Origin: Sphagnum compactum
Lineage: Eukaryota > Bryophyta > Sphagnopsida > Sphagnales
Direction: 5' to 3'
DNA length: 64,000 nt
NCBI GenBank assembly: GCA_965153455.1
Contig: OZ234502.1
Location: forward strand, 5,435,267-5,499,266
The notes below the pieces were generated by a model, which saw only the letters and a program-made list of their open reading frames with translations, was not told the origin of the DNA and did no database searches. This document shows positions 34,349-46,013 of the stretch, one piece after another. Positions within the stretch are counted from its first letter, which is position 1. Each line of letters starts with the position of its first letter. Made by a program: the position numbers and the translations under genes.

Positions 34349-35779
34349 CAAAAACCTTTCAAATGTTCTTTATATATATGGGTAACTTGAAAAGTTTCCT
34401 CTTACTATTAAAAAGCCATATAAAAAAGAAGAAGCTACAAGTTAAACCCTTATATAAATTATGCAACTAAGGGAAGAAAGTTAATTGTGGGTATAGTTTG
34501 AAAACAATTGGGCATGAATTACCTTCAAGAGGTAGGAATTGTATTATTATTATAATTTACTTGCTTAGTTAAGTTTTAGTTAGGCTAACGAAAAATTGGG
34601 TTAGTGTAGAAAAGTTATTCAATTTGAGTTTACTCTAGAATGAGGTTTCAAACATCTAATGTTTGGGGATAAATCCTTATAATGTGTCTCTCATGTCAAT
34701 ATTGGTGAATTGAATGTCCAAAGCACATTGATTTGTGTAAGTTGCAATATTTTATCTTTATTATGCAATTATTGAAAAAAATTCCCGTGTTATTTTGTGT
34801 TGCTTTTCAAGGTTGGATCTTTATGTTATTATAAGTTAATTATGTTTTACCACATCATTAATTAGCTCCATCACCACCTTTATAAATAATTCATTATTTT
34901 TTGTTTCATCGTGTCATTAGCTTTATCCACTACCCTTGATGAGTAGTTTGTTAATGACAAGTTGTGAGAAACTAGGTACATTCATGGTTGGGCACCCAAA
35001 AGGACTATCTAATAGGCAAAGGATTGCATTGGATAATTTTGGGTTTCATAACATTTATTGCATTACAATCATAATGTATTATTTTGTGCTTACAATTAAA
35101 ATAATGTCCTATTAAAAATATCTTAAATATAATATATAAATGTCTTTTTGAATCCTTAAAAAACTTGTGTCAGTTGTATCTAATCATAGTATTTTTGTTT
35201 AAGGAATCAAAAGGAATATTAAGTAATACAATTGATTTCAACTTTTTTTATGGATAAAATGGACTTACATCTATGTTTAGAAACGTTCATTTGATGTATT
35301 GAATTAAATTATAGACCATATGACAATTTTGAAGTCACAAAATTTCTTTTGTGGGGCCAAATAGAAAGGGATTTTTTGGGCCATTTGGTTGATTTTTTGT
35401 ATTCATTAAGCTTAAAATCTATAGTCCTAGGTGCAAGTCACATGTGTAGAAAAAAATCATGTAAAATAAAAACTATGTCAACACATTATTTTTTTACAAT
35501 TTGTTTTACATATATCTATGTGGTGCCACTTTAATGGCATGTTAGTCATAGCAAGTTGTGTTTGATCGATCATTAATTTATCGATGTTATGAAGTTTAAA
35601 CTGAATCATTACATGTTCCAATGTTGAATTTTGATTTGAGCACATGACATTTAACATCTTCATTCAATAACACTACCTTCATAAAGGGCCCTTTAATTTC
35701 CATAATAAAAAATCTTTAATTTTCAAAAAACTTATAGCAATGGGGGACTATTAGACACATCTCAAATGCATTCAAAACT

Positions 35780-36735
35780 TCAAAAAATTTCAAGGTTTAT
35801 TTAAAGTTCATGAATATTTTACAACATGCAAATATGGTACAATGTACATGGTGTTTAAAACAAAGTTATAGCTTATAATATAAGAAATTAAAAATTAAAA
35901 TGTCAAAAAAATTGGGTTTAATTTGAAATCATGTTTATAGATGAAATGTAAAATGTAACCAAATCTTTGCATTAAAATTCATATTTACTCAAAAACATTA
36001 ACACAAAACATATGACATATTAGGAAAATTGTAAATATGATAAATAAAAAGTTGCAAAAGATTTCATTCAAAATTTCCTTTCTATGAAAAAGGTGTTTTT
36101 TGGCACAAGGATTTTGAAAGGACAATAGTCCTCCATCCCAAGTAAACAGATTGGCTCATTAAATTTCATTTGGACTTGAATATATAAAAAAATTGAACAT
36201 TTTTGGATTCAATTTTTTTTTTTAATGTATGACAACATTTACACATGTGAAACATCATCACCACCATATGAATTATTGTATTTTCAATTGTTGGATTTTT
36301 CTCAATTGAATTGGTTTTATGTAGATTTTGGCTACAAACATGATAAAAAAGCCATAATCCCCTCCTTGGAAACTACTTGTATTTTCGAATATTTTGATAA
36401 AAATCTACAAAAAATAATGGAAATATTTTTAAAAATATTAATTACATGTTAAGGTTTCTATTAAAATTTTGCTTAAAATTTGTCATTTTCAAAAAAATTC
36501 AAATCATTTTATAAATCATTTTGTTATTTAAAAACATGAGTTACAATGTTTTAGAAGTGTTTTTGCATATTTTTAATTCATTACATTAATTTTAAATTTA
36601 TTCACATATTCTCATGATATATAATGAATGTTGTTATGTATGTAAATGCAACAATTTCAACACCAAATTAAATTACCACTTTAAAATATGAAAAACCAAA
36701 CATTGGTTACACTTGCATCAGTGTGATTGCACCCT
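35780..36735 (+). mobile_element. GGGTGCAATCA-family related element, copy D (left end uncertain)
   Basis: The right end reads GTGTGATTGCACCC, matching the family terminus. The interior at about 35790-36110 (with TACAATGTACATGGTGTTTA) is homologous to 63390-63680 of the element at the right edge of the window. The left end was not fixed; GGTACATTCATGGTTGGGCA at about 34977 is a possible but weak candidate. No coding capacity was seen. Confidence 0.5.
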
Positions 36736-38425
36736 TTTGTATTTGGTAGATATGGGAAAAAAATATCTTATATATTCCTATGGTTCCTTAAGGGGGTATC
36801 CAATCGAGATTGCAGTCAATTTTCAACTTTTTTATTTGCAATTTTGTTAACATGAATGGGGTTTGAGCCAACTTGAATTCCAATTATTTGCATCCATGGT
36901 TGCAACTTGCATTGTTGTAAGTTGAAGTTAATAGCTGACCTAACATCAAGTGGAGTTAAATAACATTCATTAAGCCATCCAGGAACTTCTTTGACCCTTT
37001 CATGACACTACTTTCCCCCTTCTCACCAAAAATTGAATCAAACTCAAAATTTTAAGAACTATAAACCTTTATAAACTTTGAGTCACAAAACAAATAATTG
37101 AACCTATTCAAAATTATATTTTTACCCAACACCCAACATATGGACCTTATAATTTTACTCATATAATTTCCAATTCGAAAAAAAAATGTTCTTCCTTGAT
37201 ATCTATGTATAGAAGGGAAAAAAAAATGTCAAATGTATCTAGTGATGCAAGGGATGAGAATGACAAAAACTAAAAACTTGGACAATTCATAGTTGTTTTG
37301 CATTTGCTAAAGAAAAGAAAGGATAATCATATTGACCTTGAAGGTTCAATGAAATGTTATTATCAAACAACTCAATGTGAAAACAAGCACTAAAAAAAAC
37401 TAGAATAATAGAGTGTGGTGGTCAATGGTTGACCACTTGTGCCAAATGGGTGTTAAATGCCACTAAAAAGGTTGCACAAAATGTTTTAACTATGTCAATG
37501 TGAATTGTTAATGTGTTGTAAAAGAATGATGCTAATGCAAGTTGTGATGGAAAAGACTTTTACATGTGGTTGTTAAAGGGAATTTTTTTTTTGAATTTTT
37601 AAACATTTGAACATTTGGTAGCCATTGGACTACCAACTTAACAAGTTTTTAAATAATGTTAAAGTCAATAATTGATAGATTTTGAAGATGGTGACCTTTT
37701 GAAACAATCATTATTCAAGGTTTATTAAAGGTACTAACCAAGTAGTTTGGTCAGCATTGGGTCTACTAAAGTACCTTTGGTAGCTCTTCAAGGAAGATGG
37801 CACCACGATTCATTGAGGTACTTAAACCTTGATGGAATATTTTAAGATTACTTGGTTTTTTTTTGCTTCTACTTTTTAGATGTTTTAACATATTTTTTGC
37901 TTAGACTTATTTTGTAATAAACATAAATTTTGTTTACCCTTACTTTGAAAGGATTTTGTTTCTTGCAAAAATGTCATTCTTTTTTAAAAGACTATGTATG
38001 TGATGTTTTGGTCAATTTTGTATATAGTTTGGCCTCTAAACATTGTCAATCTTTGTCACAAATCTTTATAGAAGAATTAAGTCTCAAATGAATATGTGAA
38101 TTTGTTTCATTGCCTATTAAATTATTTCAATAGAAATTAATAGAGCTTGATAACTCTACAATTTTGGAGCTCTAGGATTCTAGATTTTGGATTCATTTGA
38201 TTAATCTTTGTAAAGTTTAGACCCAAAATCGCAAACTCATTTAAGTCATTTGGTCATCAAGAATTTAAAACTTTTGCTTTCTATTTATTTGTATTTCATT
38301 TAAACATGCTCAAAGTTGCTTTACCATTTGGTGGCCTTACCATGAATATCAAACCATAAATTTTGGTTCGAAAATCAATATCAAGAACATAATCACAATG
38401 CCTTTGATATTTTACAAAACCTTAA

Positions 38426-39072
38426 ACACAAGTGTAATCACAATAAAAGGAGCCATTGGTGCCAAGGTCAAAGTCCTTACCAAGGATTACAATGTACATG
38501 TGGCCTTCATGTATTGGTTTATTAAATACCAAAATTAAATTCCAAATATAATTTTTTAATATATATTTGGATTTTATATTGATATTATAATAAAACTTAT
38601 AATTTTTACATCAAGCCCCACATTGTAATCAAATTTATAATTTTTTTAAAAAACATAATAAAAGAAATTATAGTCATTAAGGATGTTTAATTAAAATTGG
38701 AACCAACAACATTTTTGTACATGCACCTAAAAAGATTCAATACATGTGCATCTAAAAAGATCAACACATTTGGCCATTCTTATCAAGTTGTTGACACACA
38801 ATAAACTTAAAAACATTTGGTGAAAGTTTGAATAATAAAAAAGACATTTAATTTTAAAGGTGATGAAAAACATTATGCATGATAAAGGATTTTGATAACA
38901 TAGTGAAATGACTTCAAATTCATGAAACTTTATGAGTAAATAAACACAATTCTAAAAGATGAATAATTATTTCATTAAATCCAATAAATGGTTGTTTTTC
39001 AAAATAATGCAAGTATGGTTTTCATTGTTGTTAATTATATTACTTTTTGGCTCCTTTTATTTTAATTCCACT
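38426..39072 (+). mobile_element. GGGTGCAATCA-family TIR element, copy E
   Basis: It begins GTGTAATCACAATAAAAGGA followed by GCC and ends GGCTCCTTTTATTTTAATTC followed by CAC, giving about 20 bp of inverted terminal similarity. Near the left end is CCAAGGTCAAAGTCCTTACC and AAGGATTACA, recurring in the copies at 39705-39800 and 39914. Interior blocks (TTTGGTGAAAGTTTGAATAA; AAATTCATGAAACTTTATGA) align with 40330-40590. Confidence 0.72.
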
Positions 39073-39704
39073 CATGTTATAAGGAAAGTTTTAAACTTAT
39101 TGAATTTGATATGCCACCCATTATTTTTACTCGGAATTAGGGGAGAAATGTTAAGAATGTCTACCCAACAATAAGGGAAAAAATATTGTTCATGAAACAA
39201 TGGTAAAAGAAAGAAAATTCAATTGGAGCAAGGAATTGCAAAAATGGAACATTAATATCATGAAAAAATGAAGAAGGAAAAGATGGATGAAGATTACATG
39301 ACTATTTCAACAGTACAACACAATATTTTGTGAATATGGAATGAATTGAATGTATCATGGTCCATTATCAAACTTGTTAATTACACCAATTTTGTCAAAT
39401 CTTATAGATGAAATTACACATTTACAACAAAGGCTCAATTGCTTGCATGAACCAAATAAAAATATTAGCTTGATTTCGACAATTGAAAGTACTCCAATTT
39501 TAGTAGCAAATACTTTTTCATCTTCTTAAAATCTATGTGGATATTATTGACAAACATCTCATGGATATGGAGATTTCCTCTTTGTACCAAATTATTTGTT
39601 TTCAACCTTTGTTTAAAACTCAACATCAAAATATCCCAATTTGATAACTATTTAAACAATATTGTAGCAATGGGTAAAAGCAAACTACAATGTTGCAAAC
39701 ACAT

Positions 39705-39805
39705 TAAAAAAAGCTAGGGGCACCAAGGTCAAAATCATTTCCAAGGATTACATTTGACATGTGGCATTCATGTGTTGGCTTATTCCCTAATTTTTACATT
39801 TAAAA
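39705..39805 (+). repeat. Partial copy of the GGGTGCAATCA-family left end
   Basis: About 100 bp (GGGGCACCAAGGTCAAAATC, AAGGATTACATTTGACATGT, CATGTGTTGGCT) match the left part of copy E, including the AAGGATTACA block. No matching right end was found nearby, so it is a fragment. Confidence 0.6.
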
Positions 39806-39913
39806 AAATTAGTTTAAAATTATATACTAGATATTTATTTATTTTGACTACATCTTGGTATATATCAGTTATATATGCACCCATGTTCTGATTAACATAA
39901 AAAATAATAAATT

Positions 39914-42732
39914 TTGTTGGATCCAATCACAATAAAAAAAATCTAGTCAAATTAGGGATTTAATCCTTTAAAAGGATTACATTTAACACATGGCCTTTTT
40001 ACATTGGTTTCAAATACCCAATTTGATTGTTTTGCATATTTTTGTTAGATTGGATATCAATTTGAGACCACATATGACCCATAGTATAATAAAAATATGA
40101 CTTTTTTATAGCAAGCCCCACATCATTTTTTGCAACTAAAAAGGTCATTTCCAAATTTTTTCAACCGCAAATAACATTTTTTAGTTGCAAAAATTGCTTG
40201 CAAATGACAATTTTTCTTCTGATGCATTATGATCAAACTTACAACTTTACTTTCAACCATGATCAAAAATTTTGATCTATATTAGTCATTAAGGATATCT
40301 AAACATCATAATTCAATATAAAATCATGATGCAAAATTCAAAAGGTTAACATATGTGGCCTCTTTTATGACAATTTTATGAAATATATTAAAGTGTACAA
40401 CAAATTTGAAAACATATGGTGAAGGTTTGAATAATAAAAATCACATGTCCAAATTTAAAAATGTGCTAAAAACAATTATTCAACATGTGGTTTTTGTACG
40501 CAAGAGTCTTTAGCATAATGAAATGATTGCAAATTCATGAAGGATTTCAATTTCATGAATAAACAAACACAATTTCAAAAAATGAATAAACAATGAAAGA
40601 AATTTCTCATTTTACAACTAGCATGTACAACTAATTTGTAATTGCATGAGCCACATGCAACTAATTGCATGCAATAATTACATACATGATATGTGTATAT
40701 ACAGGATCATGTACATTTACATTTATTTATATTCTTACAATAAGTTGCATATGTAATTACATGCATAACTAAATAACATTTTTTTTTAATGACACATGGC
40801 ATTTAAAAGCCATTTTGGTATCTAATATTTTAAATTTATTTATTTTATCTACATTGTCCAATTTAAGGTAATAACATGTTGCAACTAGGATAAAAATTTA
40901 AGTACATCCTAGTTGCAATATTATGCCATATTATTTGTTTTATTCATCAAGTTTGTAAAATATATAAATGGTGCATTATAATTTAGAAATATTTAAAAAT
41001 ATGGGATGAACTAATAAATGAGTTTTGGCCTTAAAAGTTAAACCCAAATAAAATACAATTTTAATATTATCCATTATACCTACCTAATTAACATAAACCT
41101 TCCCATCTATCCAATAACATAGGCCTACATATCTATCTACCTCAACACCATGTGCCAATATTTTAATAATATTGATTAATTAGTTAATTAATTTAATAAA
41201 TAAATATTATATATAGGTGATAATAAATTATTTTCGTTTTTATTAATAATATTTAATAATGATAATCTAGATATCGAATAAATTTAACTAATTTATCGGT
41301 ATTTATGTATATAATTATAATTATTACAACTATGACTAACTAGTAGCTTAATTAAGCCTTGGAATACTTAGGTTAAACTAGGGATACCTAGCCTATAAGT
41401 GTACTAGCTTAGATTAAGTTTGTTGTTTAGTTTAAATTATATATATTAATATGATATTTCTTGTACTTTATGATACTAGCTCAATAGATATATTGGGTAT
41501 ATTAATTTAGATGTGTTTTAACTTAAATCATTTTTATATGATACGTGTACATTTCATACACCATTAGTTGCATGTTAATTACACATAACCATTTAGAACA
41601 AAAATTATATGGTGCCAATTTTATAATTGCAAATGTGATCAATCTAATTGTAAATTATAACTAATTGCATACAATTGCAAAATGACTTGTGTCAAGGACA
41701 TGAAAAACCACAAAAACAAAGGTTAAAGGAAAGGTCTAAATTTAACTTCCAAACAAAGAACGTATTGATTATGTGATTTAAAAACAAAAACACAAGAACT
41801 AAGAATAAGAACACGAGGTGCGTAAAATAAACGTGAAAACGAATCTTTATTATGTTAACATATGCTAGCATATGCAAACATTAACATGAAAAGAACATGA
41901 CAAGGCTATGGTGCAAAATCATGCCTAAAACTAATGTTGAATAGACTAAAGGAAATGCGGGGTCCTATTCCTATTTATGCCCTTTTGGGGACCTAACTCA
42001 AGGAAGTTTGCAAGGAAGCTTTTATGTGTGCATCAAGTAAAAAAGCTTGCAAGGAAGTTTCTATGTGTGCATCAAGTAGAGAAGTTTCTTAGGAACCTTC
42101 ATAATTGGAAATCAACTATGAGTTAATTGAAACTTAATTAAAAGTTAATTTGAATTTAACTAAAAGTCAACCAAAAGTTAACTAAACTTAATTAAAGTTG
42201 ACTATGAGTTAACTGAAACTTAATTAAAAATTAATTCGGACTTAACTAGGAGTCAATTAGAAGTTAACTAGATTTAACTAAGATTTAATTAGGACTTAAC
42301 CAAAAGTTAAATAAAACTTAACTAGGACTTAATTAGGAATTAATTAAAAGTTAACTCAGACTTAACTCAAACTTAACTAAGAATTAACTAAGAATTAATT
42401 AGGAGTTAACTAAGAATTAATTAGGAATTAATTGGGATTTAACTAAAAACTAACTGGGATTTAACTAAAAGTTAACTGGAACTTAATTGAAAATTAATTA
42501 AGATTTAGCTAAAAATTATGGATGAACATAATGGATGAATTCCATCTATTGAAAGATGATGTCTAATGTTCACATTTGTCATAACTTGTTGCATGGTTAC
42601 ACATGACAAAAGTTTTTTAAGTAAAAGAATTCAATACATATTATTGATCACAATTTTTCAAAGTAATGAAGGTATAATTTTTCATTGCATTCAACAACTA
42701 TTTTGGCTCTTTTCTATGATTACACCTTATTA
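39914..42732 (+). mobile_element. GGGTGCAATCA-family element, copy G, apparently split by a 2-kb AT-rich segment
   Basis: The left end is CCAATCACAATAAAA and the right end CTTTTCTATGATTACACC, inverse to each other. Positions 39914-40592 align with copy E up to AATGAATAA. Alignment then resumes at about 42620-42732 (TTTTTCAAAGTAATGAAGGT; TTTTGGCTCTTTTCT). The segment between (about 40593-42610) is absent from copy E and includes the TTAACTARR minisatellite and CAACTAATTGCATG-rich DNA. A nested insertion is the simplest reading; its own ends were not identified. Confidence 0.55.
42108..42520 (+). repeat. TTAACTARR minisatellite, about 400 bp
   Basis: More than 30 degenerate units of 10-13 bases built on AGTTAACTARRACTTAATTA follow one another without interruption. 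Variation between units is high, so the array is old or homogenises poorly. It lies within the AT-rich segment that splits copy G. Confidence 0.85.
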
Positions 42733-44479
42733 AAAACATATTATCAAAATTCATAATTTTTAGGTCAAAACATGTTTGAAGCAAATGCATTAATCAAATG
42801 TGTTAAAAACAAATCATCAACTTCAAGTGTTTTTGTTTTTTAAAATTATCAATATGGGGAGCGTGAGGATTTTTATTGCACTTATTACTTGTTGAATGAC
42901 CGGATAATATTAGCATATTTTGTGACTGCTTGATGTTTGCTTTGCTTATTGTTTAAAGGGATTTCAAAGGGCGAAGGGCAAGGAAAGCTTCGTTATGGAA
43001 CACTCGCGATATGCATCAAGAATGCTACAACAAACAAGGGCATAATTAAGAAGTGGGCTCATTGAGAAATGACTTTGCCCATTGTGGGCAAGTTCAAACC
43101 AGCCAAAAACAAAATAAGAAATGTTCCATGAAGTTCTCACAAAATGACTCATCACATTTCATAGCAACAATTGGTGAGCATTCCTCAAGATGGTCCAATT
43201 GAAAATCCCAAATGAAAAACTACATGATGATTTCAAGCTCTCTCCCTTAGAGATATAGGCAACAAATAAACGAAGCTTTGCAAATCACAGAAAGGAGACG
43301 ATGTTTTGCATGAGCATGCAGTAAACAAAAAGAAGAAAAACCTGAAAAACATGCACCCAAAAATCAATAAATTAACAGTTTGAGATGATCAGAGAAAGAA
43401 CAATTCAATTGATGATGGTTAACTTAACACAAAGGAAATGACTTCTGCACCACCCAGCAGCAGCAACACAAACTGCCTTCCATCAAAAGCCAGACTCGTG
43501 GATTGCCAAACAAAAATAGGCTCACTAGGTAAAGTACTGGACACAAGTTACAACATATCCTTCACAGCAGAGAAGCATGATTGATTGGAGGGGCGGGGTG
43601 CCAAATACTTACGGGCTTCCCAATAAGAAGAGAGAATAGTAATCGTCATTGCATAATTGCATGTAAAAAATGAGCTTTCTTTTGGATTAGAGACGATGCA
43701 TACTCAGTATCCTGTGTATATAAATTGTAAAGTGGAAAAGACTCTTTCAAGTTTCAGCCCTTGTTGCATGCATGCCCACCACCCAAGAAACAGCCTAAAA
43801 ACCCTACTACTTACTTAGATCTTTGTTTTTGCTCTCTCAATCAACCCCTCTGAGATCCATCCCTACATAAGAATCTCAGACTCAGGATTTCTCAAGTTGT
43901 CCCTTGAAAGTCACACGCGCCAATAATGAGTTACTACCCAACCTTTTCTGTTGGGGTTGTCTCGTTTGTCTCTTCTCCCTCACTGTCTCTCTCTCTCATC
44001 TCTGTGACTCTCTACCCCAGTCTCTCAGCCGGTGCACATTCAACTGCCTTTCCTTAATTTATTTCTATGAAAAAACAAATGGGACTCGTTGTTTCTGCCA
44101 ATTATTACCCCTGCCAAACAGAGCTTTTTTTTTTTTTTTAAAAAATTTGTGATGTTGAGAATTTGGCGAATTGTTCGCAAAACTTAGCTGAAGTAGTTGA
44201 ATTTTACACTGAAAAATAAAATTTTCCCAATTTTTGAACCAAAAACGACAAAAATCTGTCAGGAAACAAAAAAAAAATCAGCGCCAGTAGTGCCAGGCGT
44301 TTTTTCGGGCTGATTTTTTTTTGTTTTTAATTTTTTTAATTTCCGTAGATTTTTTTAAATTTTTAATTTCCAAAACAGTGAAAAAAGTCATGAAATTTTT
44401 GGATGTTTTCTTGGAGGGTTTTTTTGGTCATTTAAAAAATATATATTCTCAAAAATTGTAAACACAGTTTTCAGTCTTT

Positions 44480-44506
44480 GGGGGAAGAGGGGGGGGAGGG
44501 GAGGGT
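44480..44506 (+). promoter_or_regulatory. G-quadruplex-type motif 1 upstream of QWRF gene
   Basis: Four or more G runs (GGGGG, a run of nine G, GGGG, GGG) with 1-4 base spacers fit the G4 pattern on the plus strand, about 380 bp before the CT tract. Formation in vivo is not shown by sequence. Confidence 0.6.
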
Positions 44507-44854
44507 TTCTTTCATCACTTTTTCTCTACAGTTTTGGACAGATTTTCTACAAGCAAAACGTGTAGCCAATTAATGCCCTAATGATGTAACATTTAAATTT
44601 CAAAAAAAAAGAAAAGAAAAAAAAACACTTGAGGATGCCATCTTTCAAAAATACTTACACCGGACAGGTACATACTACATTCCTATACAGGAAAAAGAAA
44701 AAGAAAAACACACTAATAACAACAGCAATAAATACAGAATCTGCACAAAGCCGGCGGGCGGGAACAGACCACAGACTTGGCGAAATTGGCGAAACCTACT
44801 GTCGCAGCTGCCAACGCAAACAACAAAACAAACGCCAGCCACCCCAAAACCAAG

Positions 44855-44883
44855 TGCTCTCTCTCTCTCTCTCTCTCTCTCCC
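44855..44883 (+). repeat. CT microsatellite in the likely promoter/5' leader of the QWRF gene
   Basis: An uninterrupted (CT)n tract of about 13 units ends at CTCCCCAACC. Pyrimidine patches of this kind are common around plant transcription starts and leaders, so it may mark the start of the QWRF transcript. Direct evidence for a start site is absent. Confidence 0.6.
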
Positions 44884-45345
44884 CAACCTCCGTTTGCATA
44901 TCCCAAGCTTTCTTTTCGTTTCCTGTAGTAGACTTAGTTTGTGTTATTCTCGTCGACCTCTGCCTGGATTGCTCTCTTTTGAAGCCAGCAGAATGTAGCA
45001 CAAGTTTTCCATAGCTTCTTAAGTTCTCCAGTAGAGCTTTGATTATATCTCTGTTTTTTTTTTTCTTGATGATACATACATATATTTTTTGATCAAGTTT
45101 CTGTTGCCGGATACTTGCATCAAACTTAGGGCATGGCATTGCGTTAGCACTTTTTAGTCGATCTCATTAGATTTGAGGAGTGATCGGTTGCTCTTTGTCG
45201 TGGAGTTCGTCTTGCATTCGTTTACAATGTTGCAAGTTGCCGAAGTTGGGGTGATATTATTAGCTGGGCTTATAGGGTGGATCCTATCGGATTTCGGCGA
45301 CGCTTTGGTGGTGTCGATGTAGGAAGTGTAGTTTGAGGTAGTTGT

Positions 45346-45373
45346 GAGGGGGGTGGGGGGGAGGGGACGGGCG
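45346..45373 (+). promoter_or_regulatory. G-quadruplex-type motif 2 in the QWRF leader
   Basis: GAGGGGGGTGGGGGGGAGGG followed by GACGGGCG contains four G runs of three or more with single-base spacers. It lies about 640 bp before the start codon, probably in the leader or a leader intron. Confidence 0.6.
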
Positions 45374-46013
45374 TTGTTGGTAGTGTTGAGATCTCATCGG
45401 CAGCTAGCAAAATGGCGAGATCTTTTTGTGTCACTGGGCATGTTTGTTGTTGACCTAATCTGAGGTGAGGACAAAACTTTACCGTCTTCCTCTTTCAACA
45501 ATTGTCCCTTTTGTGTGTGTAAAACATGGTGGTGGTTCTTTTTTTGTCAATGTTGCTGTTGTTGTATTTGGCTTCTACGTTGTGTGGTGGAAATGTTGCG
45601 GGTGAAGCACCGGATTCAATGTGGAGAGTAAGTAGTAGCCGTGACATGCAAACTACTGCAGCGAGAACAAGCAGTTATAATACAGTGAAAAATGGAACCC
45701 CGGGCAATTTGATTAATGGCACTGAACGACAAAAATAGGGTGGAGATTGAAGAAGATCAAGAGAGGCAGCGTTTTGGGCCGTGGTTTGCATCAATGTGAC
45801 TGGATTGGCTCGATGGAGAGACATGTATTATAAGGTTGCATTTTGAAGGGCAGATATGAAGTGAAAAGGAGGCCCTGTGAAACGAAGCAGAATGCAAGAA
45901 TTCTGGAGTGGGGAAGGAGTTTTGTGACCTAGGGCTTAGCAATTTTGACGGTGGGGGACAGAAGCAAGGTGGAGTAGGGTCACAGACACTGTGCAGTGAT
46001 TGTGCATTGGACC

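Larger units (their letters stand above)
28431..43000. other. Repeat-dominated AT-rich intergenic region
   Basis: About 14.5 kb hold no gene I can support. Positions 28431-28900 are probably the germin-like promoter. The rest contains a 105-bp tandem repeat, a 74-bp tandem repeat, a zone of CATCCATGAA-like words (31380-32350), several GGGTGCAATCA-family elements and a TTAACTARR minisatellite, listed separately. Remaining DNA (32400-33450, 36740-38420, 39075-39910) is AT-rich and featureless to me. Confidence 0.6.
43001..46013. other. Upstream region and leader of the QWRF gene
   Basis: No coding region with recognisable motifs. A TATATAAAT string at 43717-43725 and pyrimidine-rich DNA at 43760-44040 could be a promoter of an unidentified transcript. 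From 44480 the DNA carries two G-rich motifs, a CT tract and, from about 44880, GC-richer sequence that is likely transcribed as the leader of the QWRF gene. An ATG at 45526 opens a 70-codon frame that would be an upstream ORF if no leader intron removes it. Confidence 0.5.

Noticed and set aside
44675-45139. 154-codon minus-strand frame in the QWRF leader
   Set aside because: It runs through the CT microsatellite (reading Arg-Glu repeats) and has no recognisable domain.
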